A stretch of DNA of 64,000 nucleotides, from NCBI GenBank assembly GCA_963739235.1, contig CAVTZY010000017.1, positions 1-64,000 on the forward strand, given 5' to 3'. Positions 8,661 to 17,944 of this stretch are shown here, in pieces. Every line of letters starts with the position of its first letter. Positions within the stretch are counted from its first letter, which is position 1. Made by a program: the position numbers and the translations under genes. The stretch is from JAFNAG01 sp963739235 (GTDB lineage: Bacteria > Acidobacteriota > UBA6911). The notes under the pieces were generated by a model, which was given only the letters and a program-made list of their open reading frames with translations, did not search any database and was not told the origin of the DNA.

Positions 8661-9629
8661 TCACTGGAGCTTACCGCGGGTGGCGAGATAACTGCGGCGT
8701 GCGCGAACTATGAGAGCAGGACGCGAGACGTCGACCCTTAGGGCGTGCTGCATATCATCAATGCGCGATGGATCCGGATAGAAGGCCAGCAGATATTGGT
8801 GGCGCAGTTCCTCTGCCACGCGCGCGAAGGTTTTTTTCAGATCGGTCACATCGCTGCGAAAGAACGCGCCCGCGGAATCCTCAGCGATGCGGCGCATTAG
8901 AGCAGCAGCCTCTTTCTCATCTTGTGCCCAGGCCACGGCGGCTGCAGTGTTCGCCGGCAACGATACCCCGGTGAGTTTCTTTACCAGCGCACGCCGATCA
9001 ACGGCATAAAACACAGGATAGACAACCACTCCGGAATTGAGCACCGCCCGGATCATGTCGTCGGGGGAAGCGTGGCTGCCATAGTCCTGGCCATCGGTGA
9101 GCAGGATCATCGCCTTGCGCCCCTGCACGGAACGCAAATATCCGTCGGCAACCCGCACGACCGCATCATACATCCTGGTGTTTACATAGGGACCCACTTC
9201 GATACCGCGAATGACGCGCTTGAGATCTTCCACATCCCAGCCGAAGCGGCATAAAACGTGAACATCAGAATCGAAGCTCACCAGCATAGCCTGATCCTGC
9301 GGGCGCAGCTGGTCCAGGAAACCGGCAGCCGCTTTGCGAATCCGATCGAGAACGGTAATGGTGCTCTTGCTGGTGTCGAGCAGCAGTGCAACCCGGATCG
9401 GCTCAGCGGCAGCGGCAAAGAACGCAAGCGGTTGGCGGACCTCATCGTCATACAATTGGAAGTCCTCCGCCTTCAGCCCCAAAACCGATCCCCCTCGCTG
9501 GTCACTCACCATCACGGGGACATTGACCAGCGTGGTCTCAACGCGAATCCGCCCGACCTCCTGTTGAGCCATCGAATCGCAAATCTGGATGAAGAAGAAA
9601 AGCAGGAAAGCAATCCACACCGACCACAT
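8661..9629 (-). CDS. VWFA-related domain protein, acidobacterial type, exported
   Basis: From the ATG at 9629 the protein (322 residues) starts with a signal peptide (MWSVWIAFLLFFFIQ then ICDSMAQ) and a VTTLVNVPV-like strand (VETTLVNVPVMVSDQRGG) typical of the VWFA-related family first described in Acidobacteria. The von Willebrand A domain has an intact metal-binding MIDAS start DTSKST and LTDGQDYG further on; the tail HQYLLAFYPDPS is the family hallmark. Such proteins are secreted or periplasmic and thought to bind proteins through the metal site; the exact function is unknown. A longer frame runs upstream to 9758, but the extra 43 residues would precede the signal peptide, so I prefer 9629. 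There is no clear ribosome site. Confidence 0.8.
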   Translation of the reverse strand: MWSVWIAFLLFFFIQICDSMAQQEVGRIRVETTLVNVPVMVSDQRGGSVLGLKAEDFQLYDDEVRQPLAFFAAAAEPIRVALLLDTSKSTITVLDRIRKAAAGFLDQLRPQDQAMLVSFDSDVHVLCRFGWDVEDLKRVIRGIEVGPYVNTRMYDAVVRVADGYLRSVQGRKAMILLTDGQDYGSHASPDDMIRAVLNSGVVVYPVFYAVDRRALVKKLTGVSLPANTAAAVAWAQDEKEAAALMRRIAEDSAGAFFRSDVTDLKKTFARVAEELRHQYLLAFYPDPSRIDDMQHALRVDVSRPALIVRARRSYLATRGKLQ

Positions 9630-9817
9630 CCGCAGGGCGGGCCGATTTCCGGCGACTCCGGAATATTTGCCCGGCAATTTCCTGCGCAGTGGCTCCGGCA
9701 AGGCAAAGATGTGAAGCGGATGATAATCAGAGTGTCGAAGCTGCAGGCATGGCTCCATAGTTCACAATTATGGGACCTCTCCCAGAGCCAATCAAGATGC
9801 TCCGAATAAAGCACTGC

Positions 9818-9860
9818 GTACTGAGTGAAAAACAAGTTTGAACAACTCAGCACTCAGTAC
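9818..9860. repeat. 10-bp inverted repeat between VWA gene and leuD
   Basis: GTACTGAGTG at 9818-9827 pairs perfectly with CACTCAGTAC at 9851-9860 across a 23-base loop. It lies just downstream of leuD (minus strand). The ACTGAGTACTGAG wording is a dispersed short repeat seen in several bacterial phyla; it could also weakly terminate the leu operon, but no T-tract follows. Confidence 0.5.
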
Positions 9861-9868
9861 TCAGGATG

Positions 9869-10363
9869 TTATTTCTGTTCTAAAAGGCGCTTTCGCGTAT
9901 AGGGAATCAAGCCGCCCGCCCTCATGATCGCCTGCCTGGCTTCGGGCAACGGCTGAATTGCGAAGCGTTTGCCGGTGGTCCGGTTAAGAACGGAGTCAGT
10001 GCTGATCTCCAACTCATCGCCGGCCGATGCTTCGATCTTGGGGCAAGCAAGCACCTGCAATCCCAGGTTGATGGCGTTTTGCAGGAAAATGCGCGCGAAA
10101 CCGCGTGCCACAACGGTGAGATCGAAGCCTCGCAAGCACGAGGCCGCCTGTTCGCGTGAGGAGCCGCAGCCGAAATTCGAACCGGCCACGATCACGCTCC
10201 CGGCCGGCATGGTGCCATCTTTTACCAGCGCACGGAATTCGGAGTAATCCGCAAAAGCATACTGCGGAGTTTCCGTGGGAAGAACGGTCGCCATGAATCT
10301 TCCCGGATAAATGGCGTCCGTTGATATGTCGTTGCCAAATGTCATCACAACTTTTGCAGTCAT
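9869..10363 (-). CDS. leuD: 3-isopropylmalate dehydratase small subunit
   Basis: The 164-residue protein is the swivelling small subunit of the aconitase-like enzyme that isomerises 2- to 3-isopropylmalate in leucine synthesis. The substrate-binding loop GSNFGCGSSREQA (about residues 59-71) and the N-terminal NDISTDAIYPGRF are diagnostic. The start is the ATG at 10361-10363, because GGAGG lies five bases upstream and overlaps the leuC stop; an upstream GTG at 10369 has no such site. Length is that of the short archaeal/thermophile-type LeuD. It is the last gene of leuB-leuC-leuD on the minus strand. Related homoaconitase small subunits look alike, so the substrate rests on the operon. Confidence 0.9.
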   Translation of the reverse strand: MTAKVVMTFGNDISTDAIYPGRFMATVLPTETPQYAFADYSEFRALVKDGTMPAGSVIVAGSNFGCGSSREQAASCLRGFDLTVVARGFARIFLQNAINLGLQVLACPKIEASAGDELEISTDSVLNRTTGKRFAIQPLPEARQAIMRAGGLIPYTRKRLLEQK

Positions 10364-10372
10364 CGCCACCTC

Positions 10373-11653
10373 CTATCTCGGATCTCGAATAACGCCCGCC
10401 AGGGCACTCGCCGCTGCCACTTCCGGAGAACAGAGGTAGACCTCCGACTTCGGGTTCCCCATCCGCCCTTGAAAGTTGCGATTGGTCGTCGAGAGCGCCA
10501 CGTCGCCGTCGGCCAGTGCTCCCTGGTGCACCCCCAGGCAGCAGCCGCAGCCGGGATTGATAATGACGGCTCCAGCATCGACCAGATCCATGAGATAGCC
10601 GGCCTTGAGCGCCTCTTTATAAATGCGCCACGATGCCGGAAACACCAACATGCGAATACCCTCGGCGATTTTCTTTCCCTTGAGGATTTGGGCCGCTGCG
10701 GCCAGATCGTCCAAACGTCCGTTTGTGCACGAGCCGATCACGATCTGATTGATCTTGGTCCCAGCCACAGCCTCCACCGACTTCACGTTATCCACGGTGT
10801 GCGGACACGCGATCTGCGGTGACAATTTGGAGACGTCAATTTCGACGACCCGGCCGTAGGTTGCGTCGGCATCCGGTCTCACCACGAAAAGATCATCCTT
10901 TACGTGGGCTTCCTCCCTCAGGTACCGGATGGTCTCCTGATCGGCCGGGACAATTCCCGAGGTGGCGCCGGCTTCCACCGACATGTTGCACAGCACCAGC
11001 CGCCCGGAAGTGGACATGTTGCGAATCGTTTCCCCATGAAATTCGATAACCATGAAGTTTGCGCCCTCGGCGGTCAGCAGGCCGATCAGGTGCAGAATCA
11101 GGTCCTTGGGTGAAACGTGATCCGGCATGCGCCCGTTCACAACCACTTTGATGGTGCCGGGCACCTCCAGGTTAAGCACTGTCCCCAGCGTCCAGACACT
11201 CGCCATTTCGGTAGCGCCGATGCCGAATGAAAAAGCTCCCAGAGCCCCATGCGAAGTGGTGTGGCTATCGGTCCCGACGACAACGGCCCCAGGACGCACA
11301 TAGCCGTATTCAGGGAGAATCTGATGGCAGATGCCGCCCTGATCGCCGCGCACATCGTGAAATTTCTGAATCCCCTGCTTGTGAACGAAGTCGCGAACCT
11401 TCTTCTGATTGGTCGCGGTTTTGGAGCTTTCCGCTGGAACGCGGTGATCGAAGATGATCGTCACCCGGTTGGGATTCCAGACCTTGGGCTCGCGTCCCGT
11501 TCCTTTGTAGATCTCCTGAAACTGATTGATGACGAGCGCGCCATTCTCATGCGACATCGCCAGGTCCACTGCCGGCTCAACGACCTCACCGGCTTTGACG
11601 CTGGCCCGGCCCGTGGCGCGCGCCAGAATCTTCTCCACAACTGTCATTCCCAT
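10373..11653 (-). CDS. leuC: 3-isopropylmalate dehydratase large subunit
   Basis: The catalytic subunit carries the three cysteines for the 4Fe-4S cluster in IGSCTNGR and NPGCGCCLG, plus VGTDSHTTSHGALG and the N-terminal EKILARA. It is 426 residues long, the size of the LeuC/HacA type rather than the longer enterobacterial LeuC. The ATG at 11651-11653 has GAGG six bases upstream and is preferred over a GTG at 11665. It follows leuB by 144 bp and precedes leuD by 9 bp, so the three are probably one transcript. The protein dehydrates and rehydrates isopropylmalate with LeuD in the cytoplasm; a role in a homoaconitase-like reaction cannot be excluded from sequence alone. Confidence 0.92.
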   Translation of the reverse strand: MGMTVVEKILARATGRASVKAGEVVEPAVDLAMSHENGALVINQFQEIYKGTGREPKVWNPNRVTIIFDHRVPAESSKTATNQKKVRDFVHKQGIQKFHDVRGDQGGICHQILPEYGYVRPGAVVVGTDSHTTSHGALGAFSFGIGATEMASVWTLGTVLNLEVPGTIKVVVNGRMPDHVSPKDLILHLIGLLTAEGANFMVIEFHGETIRNMSTSGRLVLCNMSVEAGATSGIVPADQETIRYLREEAHVKDDLFVVRPDADATYGRVVEIDVSKLSPQIACPHTVDNVKSVEAVAGTKINQIVIGSCTNGRLDDLAAAAQILKGKKIAEGIRMLVFPASWRIYKEALKAGYLMDLVDAGAVIINPGCGCCLGVHQGALADGDVALSTTNRNFQGRMGNPKSEVYLCSPEVAAASALAGVIRDPR

Positions 11654-11797
11654 TGTTGCCCTCACAAAAATTGCATTTTAAATAGAAACCCGGCGGCAGG
11701 CTAGTCTCCCTCATTTCCATTCGACCGTTGAGTTCAAACCGATCGCAGAGATAGGGAAAAGGCGGCGTCACCGGATTTCAGTTGCCTGTTTCAATGC

Positions 11798-12922
11798 CTA
11801 GGCCAGTTTCCCGGCAATTGCCTGCGCCATTTCCATGGTGGTATTGTTCCCACCCATGTCGTAGGTACGCGCTTTTCCTTCGCGGATAACGGCAGCCACC
11901 GCCGCCTCCAGACGGTCAGCCTTGTCTTTCTCTCCGAGCCAATCCAGCATCATTTTGGCAGCCAGAATCGTGGCGATCGGATTGACCTTCATCATTCCGG
12001 AATACTTCGGAGCCGACCCATGGGTAGGTTCGAAGACCGCGAGGCGATCCCCGATATTGCCCGAACATCCGAAGCCCAGCCCGCCGACCATTTGGGCGCA
12101 GAGATCCGAGACGATGTCGCCATAGAGGTTCGGGGCCACAAGCACGTCATAGTTGAAAGGATTCTTCAGCAGCCACATGGTCATCGCATCAATATTGGCG
12201 TCGTCGGTGACGATTTCGGGATAGTCTTGTCGCCACCGCCCGGCTGGTTTCAAGGAACAGACCATCGGTTGCGCGCACAACATTGGCCTTGTGAACGATC
12301 GTGACCTTTTTCCTGTTGTGCTTCCGGGCGAACTCAAACGCAGCCCGCACAATCCGCTCCGACGCCCGGCGGGTATTGATCTTGCACGAAATGGCAAACT
12401 GCTCCGGCGCAAGTTGCTGAAACGCCGCGAACGGCTTCGAGCCAGCTTCTTTAAAAGCTCAGAGAGTTCAACAGGAACAGGCGAGAACTCCACTCCCGCA
12501 TAAAGATCTTCCGTATTCTCGCGAAATACGACCAGGTTGATGCCCTCTCTATAATTAAGATTATTGCCGGGATAGGCCTTGATGGGCCGGAGGCAGGTAT
12601 AGAGGTCGAAAAGCTGGCGCATGCGCACGATCGGCGAACGATACACAAGACCTTTGCCTTTCAGTTCCGGGGCAAGCTCGGCTTCCGAAGCTTTGATTGG
12701 TTTGGATGTGATCGCGCCGAACAAAGCGGTGTCGACATTGTGTAGCAGGTTGATCGTTCTCTCCGGAAAGGCGTCACCTTCCTTCTGCCAGAATTCCCAA
12801 CCGATGTCTCCATGGATGTACTCGGCATCTAAATTGAGCTTATCCAGCACAATTCGAGCTGCCTGAAGAATCTCGACGCCGACACCGTCGCCCGGCAGCC
12901 AGGCTATCTTGTATTTGGCCAT
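11798..12922 (-). CDS. leuB: 3-isopropylmalate/isocitrate-type dehydrogenase, two compensating frameshifts
   Basis: The first ~155 residues (WLPGDGVGVEILQAA, HGDIGWEFW, VYRSPIVRMRQLFDLY, VVFRENTEDLYAG) and the last ~150 (VAPNLYGDIVSDL, EPTHGSAPKYSG) are a beta-decarboxylating dehydrogenase. Between about 12450 and 12235 the long frame is nonsense (Arg/Ser-rich), while the next frame gives the expected core: KPFAAFQQLAPEQFAISCK, then EFARKHNRKKVTIVHKAN and TDGLFLET. So one indel lies near 12448-12456 and an opposite one near 12228-12245. The corrected protein is of normal length. It oxidises 3-isopropylmalate with NAD in leucine synthesis if the operon context holds; by sequence it also resembles NAD-isocitrate and homoisocitrate dehydrogenases. 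The 333 bp upstream to 13255 contain no gene I can see. Confidence 0.82.
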   Translation of the reverse strand: MAKYKIAWLPGDGVGVEILQAARIVLDKLNLDAEYIHGDIGWEFWQKEGDAFPERTINLLHNVDTALFGAITSKPIKASEAELAPELKGKGLVYRSPIVRMRQLFDLYTCLRPIKAYPGNNLNYREGINLVVFRENTEDLYAGVEFSPVPVELSELLKKLARSRSRRFSNLRRSSLPFRARSIPAGRRSGLCGLRLSSPGSTTGKRSRSFTRPMLCAQPMVCSLKPAGRWRQDYPEIVTDDANIDAMTMWLLKNPFNYDVLVAPNLYGDIVSDLCAQMVGGLGFGCSGNIGDRLAVFEPTHGSAPKYSGMMKVNPIATILAAKMMLDWLGEKDKADRLEAAVAAVIREGKARTYDMGGNNTTMEMAQAIAGKLA

Positions 12923-13255
12923 AATTGCTTTCCTTTCGCGGCTGGTCAGGACTCCATCCGCAGATCAGTTTATAGATTTCCGGGCCAGACGCAGCGCAGG
13001 TCCCACCCACCCCGCCGGCCCGCTACGATAGGAAGCTCAAGGATACACCGAGGCACGGGGATTTCTCAACATCGAAGGCGCCGGGCAGCCAGTCTCCGCT
13101 TCCAAGGTATGCAGGGCTGCGTTATGATCACCAAGCGCTCCTGGCTCGATATCGCAGCGCTTCGCCTCCAACGGAGGACTTCGTCAGACTGAGGCCAGAT
13201 ACGGGGAACGGAATCCCGATGCAACAGAAGCCGCGGAGCGTCTGCGACATTTGCC

Positions 13256-13840
13256 ATGGAATTGCGAATCCAGATCCAAAACCAATTTGCCCAGCTGCAT
13301 CCGAGGAGGATGACGGCCGGCTACTCGCGCGAGGCAGCGGTACTCATGCCTATCTTCGAGCATGAAGGAATGCCCTTTTTCCTGCTGACACGGCGTACCG
13401 AAGAAGTAAGCACTCACAAAGGTCAAATCTCCTTCCCGGGAGGAATGCGCCACGAGGGCGAGAGCCTGGAATACACAGCGCTGCGCGAGACCTTCGAGGA
13501 AGTTGGCATCGGGCCGGAACGGATTGAAATCATCGGACGGTTTCACGACTACAGGTCAATCACCGGCCACCTGGTCGCGCCGTTTGCGGGCTACATCAAA
13601 GGAAGCTTCGCTACCGTTGCACAAGCCGCCGAAGTCGCCGAGGTGCTCCGGGTCCCGTTTGCCGTCTTTACAGATCCCAGCCGCTTGCGCACTGAGCGTA
13701 TGTATCGAGCCGGCAGTATGATGGATGTTTATTTTTACCGTTATGAACCCCACGAAATCTGGGGGCTGACCGCGCATATCATCAGAGACTTCTTCGACGC
13801 GTTTCGCCTCGGCTGGACCCGGCAGCCGGAATCGCCATAA
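13256..13840 (+). CDS. Nudix hydrolase, CoA pyrophosphatase type
   Basis: The 194-residue protein has a full Nudix box starting GGMRHEGESLEYTALRET and continuing FEEVGI (about residues 61-84), preceded by FLLTRRTEEVSTHKGQISFP, the extra motif of the NudL/PCD1 subfamily that splits coenzyme A into 4'-phosphopantetheine and 3',5'-ADP. It is cytoplasmic and stands alone between the divergent leuB and the thiolase on the same strand. No good ribosome site is visible before the ATG, so the start is less certain than the domain. Confidence 0.85.
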   Translation: MELRIQIQNQFAQLHPRRMTAGYSREAAVLMPIFEHEGMPFFLLTRRTEEVSTHKGQISFPGGMRHEGESLEYTALRETFEEVGIGPERIEIIGRFHDYRSITGHLVAPFAGYIKGSFATVAQAAEVAEVLRVPFAVFTDPSRLRTERMYRAGSMMDVYFYRYEPHEIWGLTAHIIRDFFDAFRLGWTRQPESP

Positions 13841-13978
13841 TAACCTGTCCATCTCTCGATCGATACCCGAGGATATTCGGCCGTCACCGCATCTCCTTTT
13901 GAGCGTCTTATGAGTGAATTCCGGTTATAATGGCTTCGTGCTGATGCGCGCAATCTATCTGAACTAGGAGCAGACATT

Positions 13979-15158
13979 ATGGAAGACGCAGTCATTCTCT
14001 CCGGCGTTCGAACCCCCATTGGAGCTTTTCTGGGCTCCCTTTCCTCACTCACCGCCCCGCAACTCGGAGCGAGCACAATAAGAGAAGCAGTAAAGCGCGC
14101 CGGCATTGAGCCGGCGGATGTGGACGAGGTCATTATGGGCTGCGTCTTGACTGGCGGAATGGGCCAGGCCCCTGCGCGCCAGGCAGCCCTCTATGGCGGG
14201 ATCCCGAACCGGGTTCCGTGTATGACCATCAATAAGGTCTGCGGCTCGGGCATGAAGGCAGTCATGCTGGCAACGCAATCGATTCGGCTCAACGAGTCCA
14301 GGATCGTAATTGCCGGCGGCATGGAGTCGATGAGCAATGCGCCCTACGTCATGGAAAAAGCCCGCACCGGATTTCGCATGGGGCATGGGAACGTTCTCGA
14401 TACCATGATCTACGATGGGCTGTGGGATCCCTACAACAATGTCCACATGGGAACCTGCGGAGATCTGTGCGCCAAAGAATGCAACTACACGCGCGCCCAA
14501 ATCGATGAATATGCCGCCGAAAGCTACCGCCGGGCGATTGCTGCGCAAAAGGAAGGACGTTCGAGTGCCGAGATTGTCCCGATCGCCGTCCCGCAGCGCA
14601 AGGGGGATCCTCTGCTGGTCAACCAGGACGAAGAACCGGCAAAAGGAAATCCCGAAAAGCTCTCCAGCCTCCGGCCGGCCTTTGGCAAGGACGGTGTGAC
14701 TACCGCAGGAAACGCGAGCTCAATCGATGATGGAGCGGCTGCCCTGGTGCTCTCAAGTCGCTCCGAAGCTGAAAAACGCCATCTCGTAGCTTTGGGCCGC
14801 GTGGTCGCTTTTGCTACCTACGCTCAGGACCCCCAGTGGTTCACCACAGCTCCGGTGTTCGCCGTGCAGAAGCTGCTGGCGATGTGTCAGCTCGGCGTCA
14901 AAGATATCGATCTCTTTGAGGTAAACGAGGCTTTCGCAGTGGTCGCCATGGTAACGGCCGACAAGGTCGGCATACCGCGCGAAAAACTGAACGTTAATGG
15001 AGGGGCCGTCGCCCTGGGGACACCCGATCGGCATGACAGGCGCTCGCCTGATTCTGACGGCACTCCACGAGCTGCGCCGCAGGAAAGGAACGTACGCGGT
15101 CGCATCGCTTTGCATCGGCGGAGGCGAAGCCACGGCAATTCTGATCGAAGCGATTTAA
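13979..15158 (+). CDS. Acetyl-CoA acetyltransferase (thiolase), one frameshift near the end
   Basis: Thiolase of the biosynthetic/degradative type: it condenses two acetyl-CoA to acetoacetyl-CoA or cleaves 3-ketoacyl-CoA. Residues NKVCGSGMKAVMLA carry the nucleophilic Cys, and GGMESMSNAPY and NVNGGAVALG are typical. Around 15020 an extra base (GGGGACACC where GGGGCACC is expected) shifts the frame; the next frame then gives HPIGMTGARLILTALHEL and CIGGGEATAI, i.e. the catalytic His and second Cys, ending at the TAA at 15156-15158. Without correction the last 45 residues are garbage. AGGAG eight bases before the ATG supports the start. It is probably a sequencing indel. Confidence 0.88.
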
Positions 15159-15175
15159 CGGCTGAATGCGCAAAA

Positions 15176-15210
15176 GTCGAGGAGAGGATTGAAACCAAAC
15201 TCTCCTCGAC
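15176..15210. terminator. 11-bp hairpin between convergent thiolase and YtxH genes
   Basis: GTCGAGGAGAG at 15176-15186 pairs perfectly with CTCTCCTCGAC at 15200-15210 over a 13-base loop. It lies between two converging genes and can act as a terminator from either side, although there is no T-tract directly after the stem. Confidence 0.45.
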
Positions 15211-15238
15211 TGGCAGTGCTGCGTTACCCTTCTGCCCT

Positions 15239-15568
15239 TCAGGAGGCACGCCCAATATTACTTAATCTCTCGTGCAGATAGGATTTCCCGGATCCGATAG
15301 CATTTTGCATCTCCCGGCCGGCCTTCCTGGTCCAATGCATGCCATCCCGGAATTTGTCGGACACCCCATCGATCAAATGGTCGAACGAATGTCGAACATC
15401 CATGCCGATGGCTGTCGACTTGTTAATAGCTTTCTCGCCAAGATGGCGCAAATCCCGTCGCGTCCGCCTGCCGGATTGCGGAGCAAACAGCAGGGCAATC
15501 CCCGCCCCAACCGCACCACCAATCAGAATCGTGCCAACCGTTTGCAGCTTTCGGTTTCTTGGTTCCAT
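15239..15568 (-). CDS. YtxH-domain protein
   Basis: A 109-residue protein with one N-terminal membrane helix (VGTILIGGAVGAGIALLFA, about residues 11-29) followed by PQSGRRTRRDL and an amphipathic helix, the layout of the YtxH/gas-vesicle-protein-like family linked to general stress response in Firmicutes and common in Acidobacteria. AGGAGGG lies directly upstream of the ATG. The function is unknown. From 15569 to 15794 I see no gene. Confidence 0.75.
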   Translation of the reverse strand: MEPRNRKLQTVGTILIGGAVGAGIALLFAPQSGRRTRRDLRHLGEKAINKSTAIGMDVRHSFDHLIDGVSDKFRDGMHWTRKAGREMQNAIGSGKSYLHERLSNIGRAS

Positions 15569-15794
15569 GAAACCCTCCTAGGAAAATCGATACCACACCC
15601 TAACGTCCAACACCCTATGGATCTCTTTAAGGATTGATGGTAGCTGGTGTTCTTTGGTTACATTAAATTGGTTCCGAATGGGTCGGATTCAAAAGCTAAA
15701 GGCACGTGAAATCATAATGATAGAAGAGGTTAAGGCAGAAATGCGGTCTCGTTTCCATGATCATTGGATGTTTACCCGCGGGTCAATCTTAAAC

Positions 15795-15836
15795 GCGAAG
15801 GTCGCCCCTGACTGGGAAGTCAGGGGCGGCCTTCGC
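15795..15836. repeat. 42-bp hairpin repeat, left copy flanking the IS
   Basis: Two 19-base arms (GCGAAGGTCGCCCCTGACT and its complement with one G-T pair) close on a GGGA loop. The same 42 bases occur in the same orientation at 17712-17753, right after the other IS end, so they form a direct repeat, not part of the inverted ends. Confidence 0.85.
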
Positions 15837-15980
15837 CTGGAGTTTATACATTTTTCACCTGTTCTTCCCGCATTCCGAGCCTCGTGATCATAATCGCCAA
15901 GTCTGTCCTGCTATTTATTTCTTGACAGACCGACCTCTTTCTGGCATGCTCTATCATATACTGTTTGCCAGGAGCTTGCC

Positions 15981-16316
15981 ATGACCGAAGATATACGAGA
16001 TACAGTTCTATCCACAATTGAAGCCTCTCTCGATGCACAATTGCGCGCTGTTCGTCGGCTGCGAAAGGAGAGAAGCCTCGAGGATAAACCACCGCGCAAG
16101 TCACGTCTGTCACAAGTTGACATGGCATATGACGTACTCAAAAAAGCCCGAAACTCCTCTCCATGTTTCCGAATTGCTCGACCGAATACAATCGGCTTTC
16201 GGGGTACGCGTTGACCGTGAAAGTCTGGTCTCTTCCTTTCCAAGAAGATTGCCCATGGCGACCGTTTCCTGCGCACCAAGCCGAATACTTTCGGATTGCG
16301 CCCGGAGGCACGATGA
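15981..16316 (+). pseudogene. IS accessory protein, winged-helix type, frameshifted
   Basis: AGGAG seven bases upstream supports the ATG at 15981. The first ~50 residues (MTEDIRDTVLSTIEASLDAQ, a coiled helix, then RLSQVDMAYDVLKKA) are in frame 3; near 16150 the match moves to frame 1 (PLHVSELLDRIQSAFGVRVD then RESLVSSF) and near 16235 back, giving KKIAHGDRFLRTKPNTFGLR and a stop at 16314-16316. The core resembles the HARE-type winged helix (VLKKA..PLHVSELL). Its stop overlaps the transposase ATG. It probably binds the IS ends or partners the transposase. Confidence 0.6.
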
Positions 16317-17693
16317 CCTTCTGGCGGCGTTCCTGGAGATCGTCAAAGCTGGGCGCGGTGTTTTCCCGCAGAAACGTTCTTTGCATGCGCGCCATTCGTC
16401 AAGCAATGGGCTCGTTGGTTTGCCTGGGACGACGCACGGTGTCCCGAATCATCTGGACCAATGGGGGCGAGAAACGTAGCTGGGGTGCTGAATATTTTCT
16501 CCATTCGCGTTGCCGGTGGGAGCCGCAGCAGCTGTTTGCTCCTATTCTTAAGCGAGCGCTTCCCTATTGCACGGGGCGCTATATCGGGGTTGCCGCCGAT
16601 GACACACGATTGCACAAGACGGGGCGATGCATTCAGCAAGCCTATTTCCAGCGCGATCCGCTCTCGCCACCCTTCCATGTCAATCTAATGTTCGGGTTGC
16701 GTTTTCTGCAGGCTTCTCTGCTGGTGCCTTTGTACCGTCACTCCAAAATCGGCACCCGTGCCTTGCCGATCCGCTTTCAGGAAGCCTCTCGGGTCAAGCG
16801 GCCGGGACGCAAAGCCACCGCCGAAGAATGGAAGTGGTATCGAGCCGCCGTGCGGAAATACAATTTGTCGCAAAAGTTCGTGACCATGATGAAGGACTTG
16901 CGTCTGGCCCTGAATGCAGCCGGCGCCTCGCTCAAGATCTTGGTCATGGCCGTCGACGGCAGTTTCTGTAACCGCACTGTCTTTGGCGCATCGGTCGATA
17001 AAGCCGAAATCATCGCCCGCGGCCGCAAGGATGCGGTTCTGTGTTTCCGGGCCCTGGCAGGATCGCGTCGCTTCTACGACACCCAAAAGTTCACCCCAGA
17101 GAGTGTGCGTCAGAACGACTCTATCCCTTGGAACAAACCTAAGATCTTTTATGGCGGCAAACGACGTCGCGTTCGTTATAAGGTGCGTTCCAGTGGTTTA
17201 CTGGCAAGGTGGCGCCCGCAGACGTACCCTGCGATCTGCTGGTCGTTGCGCCCACTCCCTATCGCAAGCGCAAAAGCGGAAAGCTCTACTATCGCCAGCC
17301 CTCCTACCTGTTGACCACGGATCTCAAAGGCCATGCCTGCATACTCCTTCAGATCTACTTCGATCGTTGGCAAATCGAAGTAAACCATCGGGAAGAGAAG
17401 GACACTATCGGCGTCGGGCAAGCACAGTTATGGAATGAGGTTTCTGTGCCCAAACAGCCAGTTTTGGCGGTAGCTTCTTACAGCGCCTTCTCTTGGCATC
17501 GCTGTTAGCCTTTGGTGCCGAGCGCGGGGCAGCGTACGCCCCCTTACCTAAATGGCGAAAAAATGCCAAAAGGCCTTCATGTCTTGATCTAATAGCTTTA
17601 CTGCGCAAGGAAATGGTCGAACGCCCTGATTTAACAGCCGATCTTCACATGGAACCTACCGCTGAACGCCTTGCCTCGGCTGCAGCCGCGTGA
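16313..17693 (+). pseudogene. DDE transposase of the IS, frameshifted
   Basis: From the ATG at 16313 the protein has GVAADDTRLHKTG (first Asp), ILVMAVDGSFCNRT (second Asp) and, after a frame change near 17200, IYFDRWQIEVNHREEKDTIG with the catalytic Glu; a further change near 17490 gives the C-terminal MASLLAFGAERGAAYAPL. The corrected length is about 455 residues, similar to DDE transposases with the RWxIExxHREEKD block. The two shifts split the gene into three frames. Codon use is like the surroundings. Confidence 0.75.
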
Positions 17694-17711
17694 AAAATGT
17701 ATAAACTCCAG

Positions 17712-17753
17712 GCGAAGGTCGCCCCTGACTGGGAAGTCAGGGGCGGCCTTCGC
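17712..17753. repeat. 42-bp hairpin repeat, right copy flanking the IS
   Basis: It is identical to 15795-15836 over all 42 bases and in the same orientation, including the GGGA loop and the single G-T pair that make orientation readable. It may be a duplicated target or part of a dispersed palindromic repeat that the IS prefers. Confidence 0.85.
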
Positions 17754-17847
17754 ACTCCATAACGCGTGTGAAATTCGGGAAGCAGTCTCCCATGCGCCGG
17801 GGCGCACCCAGTGACGCATGAAAAGCACAGCCGTTGCGCGAAGCGCC

Positions 17848-17913
17848 TTGGAGTGCGGCGGCATGACGCCGCTTTGTTAGGCTTCAAAGCGGCGTCATGC
17901 CGCCGCACTCCAA
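17848..17913. repeat. Large perfect hairpin, 29-bp stem
   Basis: 17848-17876 (starting TTGGAGTGCGGCGGCATGAC) is the exact reverse complement of 17885-17913 with an 8-base loop. It sits downstream of the TonB receptor gene (minus strand) and right of the IS. The GGAGTGCGGCGGCATGACGC wording looks like a dispersed repetitive palindrome; it may also act as a terminator for the receptor gene. Confidence 0.85.
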
Positions 17914-17944
17914 AGGCTCCGCCTATTTTCGGAACAAAGCACTC

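Larger units (their letters stand above)
15837..17711 (+). mobile_element. Insertion sequence with 22-bp perfect inverted ends
   Basis: The left end at 15837-15858 (CTGGAGTTTATACATTTTTC then AC) is the exact reverse complement of 17690-17711. Inside are a small helix-turn-helix gene and a DDE transposase that overlap by ATGA; the transposase stop lies in the right end. Length is 1,875 bp. The flanks are identical 42-bp hairpin repeats. Both genes contain frameshifts, so the element is probably immobile unless those shifts are sequencing errors. I cannot place it in a named IS family with certainty. Confidence 0.8.
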
